Numbered from the stretch's first letter, positions 1-9,455 are shown. The stretch is 33,596 nt of DNA from Myxococcales bacterium (GCA_002721815.1 PBLQ01000028.1:1-33596); one strand, 5' to 3'. Made by a program: numbers and translations. Notes: a model not told the origin generated them from the sequence alone.

Positions 1-410
1 AAAAAAATAAAAAACTCATTCAAGAACTCATCCTTCAATTTGAAAAAGCCTTGAGCACCAAATACCAGCTCCGCAAACGAAAAATTCAAATGGGTGATCG
101 CTCGGGCACTTGCTTTTCTGAGGTTCCCATTTTTCCGCAATTGGCCCCTTGCGTTCTTATCAAAGAGGAGGCGGTGGTTTTTGCTTGGAATGAAGACGGA
201 CTCAAACAAGCCACCGCGAAAGAAAAATCGCTCCCAACAACAGATGCGCTACACGGCCATTTGGACCTGCAAGCCATTTCCAACGCCAATGCCATGCTCA
301 ACGATCAGCCCCTCATAAACCAACAAAAGAACCGCGTTGTGTTCACTGGCAACAAACAAAACTCGCAATACCGTTTTCAAGTCAACTGGCGACATGGGGA
401 GAACCCATGA
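1..410 (+). CDS. 3' end of a hypothetical protein (partial at left edge)
   Basis: The frame is open from base 3 to the stop at 408-410, with no stop before the left edge, so this is the tail of a longer gene. An internal TTG at 51 could be proposed as a start, but the lysine-rich codons before it read through in frame. The visible ~135 residues have a hydrophobic stretch (around PCVLIKEEAVVFAW) followed by a polar tail, and no cysteine cluster or catalytic motif. The segment with two short hydrophobic strands and an alanine-containing helix faintly recalls the C-termini of DUF3352-type proteins, but this is not firm. The stop overlaps the ATG of the next gene by four bases (ATGA at 407-410), which implies translational coupling and a shared transcript. 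Function unknown. Confidence 0.6.
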   Translation, partial: KNKKLIQELILQFEKALSTKYQLRKRKIQMGDRSGTCFSEVPIFPQLAPCVLIKEEAVVFAWNEDGLKQATAKEKSLPTTDALHGHLDLQAISNANAMLNDQPLINQQKNRVVFTGNKQNSQYRFQVNWRHGENP

Positions 411-2674
411 AGAAAATCCTTTTGCTCATGGGGTTGCTGTCTGCTGCAGCCATCTTGATCTACAATGGCTATCAAGAAAGCAAAGAGCTCCAACAGGTGG
501 CGGCCATCTGTGAAGCTGCGGGCCAAGGGCAACACGAAACGGTGTTGGCCCAGACCGAGCAATGGTCCCGTTTTGAATACGACGCCCACAATGCGGTCAT
601 GTGCCGCGCATTGTCCTTGCTCGAAACCAACCAAACTTCTGCCTGTGCTGAACTCATTTGGCAGGCGGCATCCCAACAATTTCCTTCCTCGTGGCTGCCC
701 CCGGAGCGACCAGGGTTGGCATTTCTCAATTGGGCCAACGCGGCGGCGCACGAACCGCTGGTGGCAAGAATTCAAAATGGCTATTTGGGTCATCTGCCCA
801 TTCAAAAAGCTGCTTTTGGGTTTTGGCAAAGACAGGGTACCGGGGCCGAAGCCATGGATGACATGTTCAAAGCCCACGGCAACAACAGCCCTGATCATGT
901 GGCCATCCGACTGTGGTTGGGCAACGAATGGTTGAAAAACAACCAACACGAAAAAGCCGTGCAGGCTCTGTCTGGCATCCCTTCAACGCCCGAGATAACC
1001 CATCTTAAAGACGCCTTTTTTGACCTTCAACTGCGCACGCTGGGGGCCGCTGGCGAAGGAGCAAAGCTCCTAGAAACGTCTCAGAAATGGACGGCCAGTG
1101 GTGCCCATCCCATGATGGTTCAAGCCAAAACAGCGCTGGTCATGCATGCACAAAAATTGAAGAGTCCGGGCTACAATTCACTGGAGCAACTGCTCGATCT
1201 GGTCAGCCACCTCGACAAGATTCCAGATCCCAAACTTCAAAAAAATGTGGCCGCACGACTCATGGTTCACTACACCAGCCGCAGCGAATTGGAGGCAGCC
1301 CAAAAGCTCTACGCCCAACTCCCGGCTCACCTCGAGGTACCAAACCCTCAAGAGATGGCCCCCCAACAAACACAACAGACAGAACTGCAAGCAGATGGAA
1401 CCTGGACTGTCACCTTCTCTTCCGACTGGCCCAAACAGATGGCTCTGTGGGTGAGTCCTCAGCACGAAGAAACAGAACCGCTGGCCCCCTACCGAAAGTT
1501 CAGCTTAATTCCAGGGCAAAAACTCACCCTTCAAACCACCTTGTCGCGTCGCCCCTTGCGTTGGGTGCTCAAAGATGGTGAAAAAGTAATGCAAGCGGGA
1601 ACCGCCTGGCCAGGACGTGAACACATACATTCTGGCCCGGCGCCAATGGCTCCAAAACCGGCGCCCCCTTATAAAGAGTCGCCATGGGCGGCGGCTGATG
1701 GCCATCGAAAACTGGTGACCTTGTTCTTAGATTGTGCGGACTGGCATCTGATTCAATATGGACGCCAGCTGGGCATGCTCCCCTATTTTGATAAACTCAT
1801 CACGGGCGGCCTATCCGGTGCCATGATCTCTGAGCCACCCATCACCGCCATGGCCATGGAAAAAATCGTTTGGCCCCAACGCCAATTGCAGCCATCAGTT
1901 CAAAGTTTCTTGTACCAAATGGGTGCCGAGTTGGGGGGTCTGGCGAGCGTGGGTCAAAATCCCCTAGAAGCGCTTCAATGGGTACTGCCACAAAGCCAAA
2001 ACTTCTTTGATGTCATGGGCGAGCAGGCCCTTAGTGTGGCCAACATGCTTTTTTCTCACGGGGGCATGAATGGCGGACGGCAAGCCTTGGTCACGGGGCC
2101 AAAAGGGCAAGAACAAAAACTGTCTGTACCCATTGGGCGGCGTCCCATCACTTCTGCAGAGCATGCAGCATTGGCCGGATTAAACGACATTCACAAGCCC
2201 CACCAGCTTCAACAACTGGAGATGATGGCCGCACAAATGGACATGGTAGCGCAATTTTATGGGGAACGTCACCCAGACATCATGATGATGCGAATCGAGC
2301 CTTTAGACATTCTCACCCATGCCATGTTCCAAGGGGCTTTTCGAAATGGAACGGATAACGGTCACTTCTCACTCATGTGGGTTTACCGTTATTTGGATCA
2401 CCGCTTGGGCACTTTCATGAAGCAAATGCAATCCGATGATCTTTTATTGGTCTATTCCGACCACGGAATTGAAACCGCCACCAAACACCATGAGTTGGCC
2501 TTCTTCGCCCTCTACGGTGCTTCGATCAAGCCGTCTACGCTCGATGGGCGCCCTGAATTTGCGGGCATCCCGCAACTCATCGCCGAGCTCATGGGACAAG
2601 GGGCTTCGTTCCCCCACACCGAGCTCGCCGATCAAGTGAGTGCTAAATCTACACCTAAAGGGACTGAGCAATAA
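407..2674 (+). CDS. Membrane-anchored alkaline-phosphatase-superfamily phosphohydrolase with helical N-terminal half
   Basis: The 755-residue product starts with a signal anchor (about residues 1-20, hydrophobic core LLLMGLLSAAAILIY). Residues ~30-310 are Ala/Leu/Gln-rich and look like degenerate TPR-type helices. Residues ~435-740 carry alkaline-phosphatase/type I phosphodiesterase landmarks: D442 in LDCADW, a candidate nucleophile T480 in PPITAMA, D634 and H638 in EPLDILTH, D685-H686 in SDHG, and H694/H695 in KHHE. All the metal-ligand positions expected for this two-metal superfamily can be placed, so a hydrolase of phosphate mono- or diesters outside the cytoplasm is likely. The substrate is not predictable. 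The ATG overlaps the upstream stop by four bases. The 3' end overlaps the convergent fusion gene by 20 bases, leaving no room for a separate terminator. Confidence 0.8.
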   Translation: MKKILLLMGLLSAAAILIYNGYQESKELQQVAAICEAAGQGQHETVLAQTEQWSRFEYDAHNAVMCRALSLLETNQTSACAELIWQAASQQFPSSWLPPERPGLAFLNWANAAAHEPLVARIQNGYLGHLPIQKAAFGFWQRQGTGAEAMDDMFKAHGNNSPDHVAIRLWLGNEWLKNNQHEKAVQALSGIPSTPEITHLKDAFFDLQLRTLGAAGEGAKLLETSQKWTASGAHPMMVQAKTALVMHAQKLKSPGYNSLEQLLDLVSHLDKIPDPKLQKNVAARLMVHYTSRSELEAAQKLYAQLPAHLEVPNPQEMAPQQTQQTELQADGTWTVTFSSDWPKQMALWVSPQHEETEPLAPYRKFSLIPGQKLTLQTTLSRRPLRWVLKDGEKVMQAGTAWPGREHIHSGPAPMAPKPAPPYKESPWAAADGHRKLVTLFLDCADWHLIQYGRQLGMLPYFDKLITGGLSGAMISEPPITAMAMEKIVWPQRQLQPSVQSFLYQMGAELGGLASVGQNPLEALQWVLPQSQNFFDVMGEQALSVANMLFSHGGMNGGRQALVTGPKGQEQKLSVPIGRRPITSAEHAALAGLNDIHKPHQLQQLEMMAAQMDMVAQFYGERHPDIMMMRIEPLDILTHAMFQGAFRNGTDNGHFSLMWVYRYLDHRLGTFMKQMQSDDLLLVYSDHGIETATKHHELAFFALYGASIKPSTLDGRPEFAGIPQLIAELMGQGASFPHTELADQVSAKSTPKGTEQ

Positions 2675-5600
2675 TCGCTAAGCCAGATTTGAGGTCTGTC
2701 TCCGTGAGCGTCAGAGGTGGCGCAACCACCACCCGCCCAGGCAACCCGCGTCCCAAACGCAAACCCGCATCGTAACACTTTCTTAAAAAGGCTTCGGCCG
2801 CGTCTTCATTGCCAAAGTCCAAAACTTGCCACATGCCCTGTCCCTTCACATCTACTTTGCCAGCGGCTTTGGCCAAACCATCTTCAAAGGTTTGGGCTAC
2901 GCCTTTACCTAGGAACTTTTGCGCTTCCCTCAAGTGACAAACAGTGCGGCGCATACACACCTCGTCACCGTCCCAAGTGGAAATCAACGTTAACGGCTTG
3001 GGGACATAGTATTGGTCATCCACAAAGATTTGTCCCAACTGCGCCCCCGTGTACCAAAGGATCATGTTGGGCTTCACCTCGGTTTGTTCAGACACAAAGA
3101 GGCTTTTTCCATTTCGACCCAATGCCCCGGCAGACTCCACGAACACCAGAGGAATGCCGGTATTTTCTCGTAAGGTCTCTGCCGCTGCCAAAAACTCTTC
3201 TGAAAGAACATAGCCAGATCGTTCCCCCACCAGTTCTAAGGTGAGTGCTAAAATATTATCGGCACCTTGTTCATTGATGATGTTTTGTATTTGCTGAATG
3301 GTTTCTAATGTTCCCACTTCGGCGGGGTGAGACACCAACGGCCAATCAAAGAAAGCGAAGGGCTGCTGAAACCCTGCTGGATCGGACAAACTTCTCGCCG
3401 CCGCGGTGGTGTGACCCACGTATTGGCGTTGTAAACCGATGATGATCTGAGCGTCCTTTCTTTGAATACGCAAAGAACGCAGACCCTTATCCACCAGTTC
3501 ATCCCGAGAGGAAGAAAAGTACACATGGTTTAGACCTTGCGGTGCCACTTCGCGCAAAACCTCGGCGTAACGCACAATCTCCGGCGTGGTCCAGTTGGAC
3601 AAGGTGAGCTTGGTGCCCACTGGCTCCGTGAAATATCCAGCTTCCAAAGCTTCTTGAATCACCTCAGGCTGCAACCCCAAAGGCGCATGGACCGAAGAGG
3701 CCCACTCAATTTTACTTAAGCTTGGTACCCCTTCACGTTTGGTCAGCGCAGGGTGCTGCAAAGGAATACGGTAATACAAGGCCTGTGCTTGCTCATCACC
3801 GTATTGATTTTCGTATACCTCAACTTCATAGGCCCCTAACTTTTTGTTGATGTGGCCGATTTCAGCGGTGTGACCCACACGGTTGCGGCCCGTTACAAAA
3901 TGATACCGGCTTTCGCCCAGCATATTTTTCTCACCCGCGGCCGCAGTGGCCTGTGCCAGTTTTAATCGGCTGCCCCCACCACATCGCCGCGCTTTTTCGT
4001 GCAGGGTGATATTGGCCGTGTAAAAGGAGTTATTCTTTCCGTGCATTTTTTCGGTCCCGGGGCCATCGACTTTAAATGCTTCGATGGGACCACCAAAAGC
4101 ATACCCTAAGAGTTCTTTGCCCTCTTCGGTACGGCGCTCCAATTTGAAGCAGAGACTGCCTTCGCAATTGAGGAACCCATGTAAATCGGCCTCGCTGTCT
4201 TGGCGACCCGCTTCATAGGCTTTTTCTTCGATGGCCATCACATCTTGCTTCAGCTTCGGCCAGTGATCGGGCAAGAGCCGTGTGATGCGGCTGCCCAAAG
4301 ACTGGGCCATGATCATGGCAGGATCTTCACCCAACGAAACGACCCAGGCTTGGAAACCCTCGTGGTTATCCAGACCTTTCTCTAAAGCATTTCTAATTTT
4401 ACTGGGTTTATAACCATTGGAATCGTCGGCCCCCAAGAGTTTCTTAATCCCATTGGCCAATCGCTTCGCCGGCCACTGACCTTCGCGTTTCAATATCAAG
4501 TCACATACTTGGTGCTGAGTAGCCATGTCTAAAGACAATGCCCACGCCAAACGTGCATGAGGCTGCGACTCCATCCCTTCAAAGGTGGCAATCATGTCTT
4601 GGGGTTCTGCTTCGGTGTCTTCGTCATCCACCCAAGCCGGCGCTTTAAAGGTGTCCAGATGCTGTTGCACCGCGGGCCCCTCTAAATCGCCCACAGAATC
4701 CAGAATATAATTGAGCGCGTCGGCAATACCAGCAAACAATCGGTTTAAATCTTCTTGGGTCATCAAGGTGTTCAAACGATAACGAACCGTCTGACTGCCG
4801 GCGATATATACCATGAAGCCCCGATAAAAACGCTGCGCAATAAGTTGCTGGGCCAGATTTGGAGAGGGCAAATCAAAAGCAAAAGCAAACCCACAAACGC
4901 GGGGTTTGAGGACGTGTTCCGGAAACCATTCTTGCAGCTCTTTCAATGATTGTTTGGTCATATTTTCTAAGCGTTCAAGGTCGAATGCTTCTAAATCTTG
5001 GCCATGAATCAAACCGCGTTGGGCTTGTAAAACGTGTGGTGCACCGGGTCGGGTGTCTTCCCAGCGAGACAATACCACGCCCAGCTGGGCTTTCTTCGCC
5101 AAGGTGATGCAATCGGGGGCATCGGGCTCTCCTTTGGCGTTCTCCAAGTTGAAGAGGTCATGCCAGTAAAATGGACCGCCCAATCGAAAACCCACCTGCA
5201 CTTCATCAAAAATCAAGGGCACATTGTGGTGTCGGGTTAAAGCCCGCAGTCCGTTGTAAAAACGTGCGGTCCCGTAGTTATCACCACCTTCAGACTGCAT
5301 GGGCTCAACAATGACGCAACAAATATCGCCGCCTTCGATCTGGCCTTTCAGCTTGGTGAGGCTTTCGATTTCTCGGGAGCGCAGTTCATCACCATCACTT
5401 TCAGGAATTTCACCGTTGGACCATGCTTGAATCCAAGCCGAAGTCACCTCGGGTTCGTTGTCCGGGGTTTTGAAATCGGGGTAAGCAACAAAATCACAAG
5501 TATACCCATCGAACTGAAAAGGCGCCCGCTTGGTTTTGTTCCAAGTGGCTTGCAAGCTCATCATGGTCCGGCCGTGAAAAGAACCTTCAAACGCGAGGAT

Positions 5601-7874
5601 GCGTTTACCGCCGGGCCCATTCATGCGACACAAATCAAAAGCCTTTTCGTTGGCTTCTGCCCCACCATTGGCCCACGCCACGTATTGAATGTCATCGTGG
5701 GCGCGCTCTAGCAGAAAATCCGCATAGGCTTGGGCCGCGTCACGTTGCTGGGCCATGGGACCCTCTTGATCTTCGTTCACGAAAGGCGCGGTCAAATCCC
5801 CATTGGCCACAATGCTGGCATCCAGCGAGCCATCGTCCAGGGCACGCAGGTAACTGTCGGCATTGAAGCCAGTCCCCAAAGAAGCAATTTGGCTGGCCGC
5901 ATCGTTAATGACCAACGGATCGGCATCTGAAGACCTTAAAAAGATCCCCCGTGACCGACGCATGTCCAGAACAGACTTTTTCTCCACGGGCACAAAACCA
6001 TCACGATACAGACGTCGCAAAAAAGCATCCGAACGCGGCATTTTCCCTTGCAGCGGCAAGTTCACATCCGTGGGTCGCCGCAACAAAAGCTGGTCAGCGT
6101 TTTCAGCGAATACTTTAGCCAAGAAAGAATCCAAAGCTTTCAAGAATTCACCGGTGCGGTCTCCCGATGGAATTTGAACGCAAACCCCATCATGCCGGCC
6201 CTGACCCACCTCAGCCCCTTCCCAGTGACGGGCGGAAAGAGGCTCACCATTCAGAGTCAATCCGCAGTAAGACGAGGCCAGCAGATCAATGCCTGCCCCT
6301 TGGGCATCATCAAAAGGAATTCCGTACCGCTCAAGCAAACGCTCAGCATCGTGCCGCGCCAGCAAGGTTTGCGCTTCGGTGCGTAATTGCGACGCCAAAC
6401 CATGAAACGGTTTTTGCAGTAAAGCTGGTGTTTGCACATCGCCACACTCTTTTTCTTGGATTGCGACCGGAAAAGTGCTGTAACGAACGGCGTCAATTCC
6501 CGCCGCACGCTGGTTGCCACTCTTACCCACCCCACCAAATGGCAGCATGCCCGAAGCCCCATTGGTGCTGCGATTGTAATTCAACAAACCAGAACGGGTG
6601 CCCACGTACATTTTTTCAAAGTTGTCTTTGTTTGCAGTGAAAATAGAGTTCGACAGGCCGTAAGGGCTTTGGTTGATCTGGGCCATGGCATCTTCAAGAT
6701 CTTCCACCACTTCCACACAAATGTCAGGGCCAAAGAGTTCTTCATCTAAGTAGCCCGGCACTGCCACGCGCTGGCGGTTAAAGTGCAAAGACGGGGTCAC
6801 AAAAGCGCCGCCCCCCAATGTTTCGCCCGCCACCAACATCTCTAAGCCAGCCTTTTCTGCCAACTCCCGCCGCTGCAAAAACCCTTTGAGGGCATTTTCT
6901 GATGCCAATGGCCCCATGAAAGTTGTTGGTTCTAACGGATCCCCCGGTTTGATGTTTTGGGTTGCTGTCACCAAAGCGTCTAAGAATTGCTCCGCCACGC
7001 CTTTTTGCACCAAAACACGCGAAGTGGCCGTGCAGCGTTGGCCCGCCGATAAAAACGCACCCTGCACCACTTCAACCAGGGCTTGATACAAATCAGCATC
7101 ATCCAACACCACCGACATGTTTTTGCCGCCCATTTCTAAGGCCAACATTTTCCCAGGATAATCCAGCATGGTCTGCGCAATGGCGCGTCCAGTATTGTAG
7201 GATCCTGTAAACAAGACACCGTCGGTCAAAGCGTGGGTGGTCAATGCTTGACCCACATCACCACCACCTTGAACCATGTTGTAAACGCCGTTCGGCAAAC
7301 CCGCTTCTTTCACACAATGCGCGTACAGCTCACCCACGCCGGGCGTGATTTCACTCGGTTTGACCACCACCGTGTTGCCCGTGAGCAAAGCCGGAATCAC
7401 ATGGGCATTCACCAAGTGAGCGGGAAAATTATAAGGCCCCAATACAGCCAACACACCCTGGGCACGATAACGTGCTTCACCCGCCACCCCTGCAGGCGAT
7501 TCAGCTGCCACCCGGGACAAACCATGGTGCAACATCAGATCAATACGGGCGCCCAAAGAAGCAGCTTCGCCTTTGGCCTCACTGAGCGGCTTGCCCATTT
7601 CATTGACCATGCGCTCTGCCATCTCACCTTGGTGCGCAACAAATTGCGCTTTGAGCTTGAGTAGAAAATCGTTGCGCGCAGATTGGGGCAGAGACATCCA
7701 ATTAGACAAGCTTGCTTTCGCGGCGTCCACTGCATCATTTACTTGAGAAGAAGCGGTGGTGGTTTGAAACACCGGTTCGTAATTTTTCGCAGGATTGGTG
7801 CTCAGCAGTTCAGACCCGTCACCCTTCACAAATGCACCGTTAATAAAACTTCCACGACCTTCGATTAAAGACAT
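2655..7874 (-). CDS. Four-domain fusion: AstD-like aldehyde dehydrogenase, class III aminotransferase, GNAT-like domain, degenerate aminotransferase
   Basis: The product has 1739 residues. Residues 1-475 are an aldehyde dehydrogenase close to succinylglutamate-semialdehyde dehydrogenase (AstD), with N149 in GPYNF, E247 in LALEMGG, C281 in GQRCTA and E379 in EELFGP. Residues ~640-1065 are a PLP-dependent class III aminotransferase, most like lysine or ornithine types: ANGGAEANEKAF, FEGSFHGRTM, D890-E891 in IFDEVQVGF, and Lys at 927/928 in LAKKAQLG. Residues ~1236-1375 look like a GNAT acyltransferase (RRCGGGSRLKLA, VTGRNRVGHTAEIGH). Residues ~1385-1739 repeat the aminotransferase fold without its active site. 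Residues 476-640 and 1065-1235 are unassigned helical linkers. An AGGAG site lies 5 bases before the ATG. The gene starts 21 bases after fdhD, so it probably ends the mobA-fdhD operon. It could channel an amino acid through transamination and semialdehyde oxidation, but the substrate is unknown. Confidence 0.88.
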   Translation of the reverse strand: MSLIEGRGSFINGAFVKGDGSELLSTNPAKNYEPVFQTTTASSQVNDAVDAAKASLSNWMSLPQSARNDFLLKLKAQFVAHQGEMAERMVNEMGKPLSEAKGEAASLGARIDLMLHHGLSRVAAESPAGVAGEARYRAQGVLAVLGPYNFPAHLVNAHVIPALLTGNTVVVKPSEITPGVGELYAHCVKEAGLPNGVYNMVQGGGDVGQALTTHALTDGVLFTGSYNTGRAIAQTMLDYPGKMLALEMGGKNMSVVLDDADLYQALVEVVQGAFLSAGQRCTATSRVLVQKGVAEQFLDALVTATQNIKPGDPLEPTTFMGPLASENALKGFLQRRELAEKAGLEMLVAGETLGGGAFVTPSLHFNRQRVAVPGYLDEELFGPDICVEVVEDLEDAMAQINQSPYGLSNSIFTANKDNFEKMYVGTRSGLLNYNRSTNGASGMLPFGGVGKSGNQRAAGIDAVRYSTFPVAIQEKECGDVQTPALLQKPFHGLASQLRTEAQTLLARHDAERLLERYGIPFDDAQGAGIDLLASSYCGLTLNGEPLSARHWEGAEVGQGRHDGVCVQIPSGDRTGEFLKALDSFLAKVFAENADQLLLRRPTDVNLPLQGKMPRSDAFLRRLYRDGFVPVEKKSVLDMRRSRGIFLRSSDADPLVINDAASQIASLGTGFNADSYLRALDDGSLDASIVANGDLTAPFVNEDQEGPMAQQRDAAQAYADFLLERAHDDIQYVAWANGGAEANEKAFDLCRMNGPGGKRILAFEGSFHGRTMMSLQATWNKTKRAPFQFDGYTCDFVAYPDFKTPDNEPEVTSAWIQAWSNGEIPESDGDELRSREIESLTKLKGQIEGGDICCVIVEPMQSEGGDNYGTARFYNGLRALTRHHNVPLIFDEVQVGFRLGGPFYWHDLFNLENAKGEPDAPDCITLAKKAQLGVVLSRWEDTRPGAPHVLQAQRGLIHGQDLEAFDLERLENMTKQSLKELQEWFPEHVLKPRVCGFAFAFDLPSPNLAQQLIAQRFYRGFMVYIAGSQTVRYRLNTLMTQEDLNRLFAGIADALNYILDSVGDLEGPAVQQHLDTFKAPAWVDDEDTEAEPQDMIATFEGMESQPHARLAWALSLDMATQHQVCDLILKREGQWPAKRLANGIKKLLGADDSNGYKPSKIRNALEKGLDNHEGFQAWVVSLGEDPAMIMAQSLGSRITRLLPDHWPKLKQDVMAIEEKAYEAGRQDSEADLHGFLNCEGSLCFKLERRTEEGKELLGYAFGGPIEAFKVDGPGTEKMHGKNNSFYTANITLHEKARRCGGGSRLKLAQATAAAGEKNMLGESRYHFVTGRNRVGHTAEIGHINKKLGAYEVEVYENQYGDEQAQALYYRIPLQHPALTKREGVPSLSKIEWASSVHAPLGLQPEVIQEALEAGYFTEPVGTKLTLSNWTTPEIVRYAEVLREVAPQGLNHVYFSSSRDELVDKGLRSLRIQRKDAQIIIGLQRQYVGHTTAAARSLSDPAGFQQPFAFFDWPLVSHPAEVGTLETIQQIQNIINEQGADNILALTLELVGERSGYVLSEEFLAAAETLRENTGIPLVFVESAGALGRNGKSLFVSEQTEVKPNMILWYTGAQLGQIFVDDQYYVPKPLTLISTWDGDEVCMRRTVCHLREAQKFLGKGVAQTFEDGLAKAAGKVDVKGQGMWQVLDFGNEDAAEAFLRKCYDAGLRLGRGLPGRVVVAPPLTLTETDLKSGLAIIAQSL

Positions 7875-7895
7875 GTTCGCTCCTGTGAACCCTTC

Positions 7896-8735
7896 TTAAG
7901 AAGAAGTTCCGCCTGTTGTTTCAAACCGTTGTAAAGCGCCAAAGCAATTGCCACTGCCCTGACGTGTGAATGACATGAGGCCCATGTTCGCCTCTTCGGC
8001 GACCTCGACCGCGAGGGAGGATGCCGCAGATACGGCCACCAAAATGGGGACGGCGGCTTTCCATGCTTTTTGGGCAATTTCAAAAGAGATGCGACCGCTG
8101 ACCACTAAAATACTGTCGGCGAAAGACAAGTCGTGAGAAAGGCCCCACCCAATCACTTTGTCGGTGGCGTTGTGACGTCCAATGTCTTCGCACACTTTGA
8201 TGCAATCACCGTCTTTGGAAAACAGCGCAGCCGCGTGAAGGCCTCCGGTGCTCTCAAAAATGTCTTGCGCCTTTCGCATTTGCTCGGGCATTTGAGCCAA
8301 AGAGGTCAGATCAGCTCGCCAATTCACCGGCATGGGCCCCAAATCTTTACTGAGGTTCTCGAGGGAAGCTTTGCCGCATACCCCACAAGATGCATTGGCA
8401 AACAGATGTCGTTCTTGCGCGTTCCAGTCCATGTGGATCGATTCGTCCAACCGGATTTGTAAAATATTTTCTTCAGCCTCAGGCGTGGGAACAGTGCTAC
8501 AATGTCTGATGCTTTGAATGTCTCGGGCATTGGCAATGATGCCTTCACCGAACAACAAACCTTTTGCTAAATTGAAATCGTCGCCCGGGGTGCGCATGAC
8601 CGTCACCCACCTGCGGCCTGCAATTTGAATTTCCAACGGCTCTTCACACACCAAAACATCCGCTTGGGGTACTAAAGCGTTGTCAGAAAATTTAGACGTT
8701 CCTTTGGAACGGATGCGGGAATCCTCACCGGACAT
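7896..8735 (-). CDS. fdhD: FdhD, sulfurtransferase for formate dehydrogenase maturation
   Basis: FdhD carries sulfur from a cysteine desulfurase to the molybdenum cofactor of formate dehydrogenase in the cytoplasm. The product is 279 residues from the chosen ATG. It has the two-cysteine signature NASCGVCGK (C117 and C120), the EDIGRHNATDKVIG motif and the C-terminal SGRISFEIAQKA segment of the family. The frame can be opened further to a TTG at 8750. However, the GGGAGG at 8742-8747 sits directly behind that TTG and is six bases before the ATG at 8735, so the ATG is the better start. The gene follows mobA by 51 bases and precedes the fusion gene by 21 bases. No formate dehydrogenase subunit is in the window. 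Confidence 0.93.
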   Translation of the reverse strand: MSGEDSRIRSKGTSKFSDNALVPQADVLVCEEPLEIQIAGRRWVTVMRTPGDDFNLAKGLLFGEGIIANARDIQSIRHCSTVPTPEAEENILQIRLDESIHMDWNAQERHLFANASCGVCGKASLENLSKDLGPMPVNWRADLTSLAQMPEQMRKAQDIFESTGGLHAAALFSKDGDCIKVCEDIGRHNATDKVIGWGLSHDLSFADSILVVSGRISFEIAQKAWKAAVPILVAVSAASSLAVEVAEEANMGLMSFTRQGSGNCFGALQRFETTGGTSS

Positions 8736-8786
8736 GACAAACCTCCCCAACAGCTTAGATCCCTAAAACATGCTGGCAACACCCTT

Positions 8787-9401
8787 TTATGGACTCACTG
8801 AGTCATAATAATCCTGGAGGGCTTCGGGGGTGTTCACATTAAAAAGCGTGGGCTCAACCAACGGCGAAACCGGTATTTTTTCGGGGCTCAATTGGGCCAA
8901 TACGGGCATCAAGGCGCGCTCTCCATCTAAAAACGCGTGTCGAAGTGCCCCGAGGCTTTGAGGCGCCAGGACCAGCGGAAAGGGGCGAAACGGATATTTT
9001 CTAACGTTTCCCTCTCCTGTTGGAAGGGCGTAACAACGGGCCAACACACTGTTATTAATAGACTTGTCCATGAGGTAGCGGAGACTGGCCGCTTGGAGGC
9101 CCGGCATATCCACCGCCACGCACATCAAGTATTTACCCGGGTATGCCCTCAGGACAGAAATGAGCCCTCCCAAGGGACCTTCGCCTTTCAGTTCATCAGA
9201 AATGACCGGTGCGGGCCAGTTGTCTTCGCCCGGCAAATGGCCTGAGATAGCGGTTTGAATGTTTATTTGCTCAAACAAACCCACCAAATGGTCCAAAAAG
9301 GTGCCGCCTTTGGGGTGAGCTAAAAGAGCCTTATCTTGACCCATTCGACGGCTTTGCCCGCCCGCCAACACCACCCCCATCCACTCAACCGAAGAAGCCA
9401 T
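8787..9401 (-). CDS. mobA: MobA, molybdenum cofactor guanylyltransferase
   Basis: MobA links GMP to molybdopterin to make the guanine dinucleotide cofactor used by formate dehydrogenase and related enzymes. The 204-residue product has the nucleotidyltransferase P-loop-like motif LAGGQSRRMGQDKAL, the EGPLGGLIS segment and the metal-binding VAVDMPGL. A GTG at 9428 would add nine residues. The ATG at 9401 is preferred because AAGGGG lies five bases upstream of it. As first gene of the group with fdhD and the fusion gene, it suggests a maturation cassette for a molybdenum or tungsten oxidoreductase encoded elsewhere. It is divergent from nhaD, and the 129 bases between them should hold both promoters. 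Confidence 0.92.
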   Translation of the reverse strand: MASSVEWMGVVLAGGQSRRMGQDKALLAHPKGGTFLDHLVGLFEQINIQTAISGHLPGEDNWPAPVISDELKGEGPLGGLISVLRAYPGKYLMCVAVDMPGLQAASLRYLMDKSINNSVLARCYALPTGEGNVRKYPFRPFPLVLAPQSLGALRHAFLDGERALMPVLAQLSPEKIPVSPLVEPTLFNVNTPEALQDYYDSVSP

Positions 9402-9455
9402 GGCCACCCCTTGACAATTAACCCTCACAACAAGAAGGTCTGCCTCTCCAAGTTG

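Noticed and set aside
476-640. Linker of the fusion protein as a succinylarginine dihydrolase (AstB) domain, which would complete the arginine pathway
   Set aside because: These coordinates are protein residues of the gene at 7874-2655. No AstB motif could be seen and the linker is far too short.
9411-9416. Perfect TTGACA as -35 box for nhaD
   Set aside because: No -10-like hexamer occurs at 16-18 bases downstream, and the hexamer sits in the mobA ribosome binding region.
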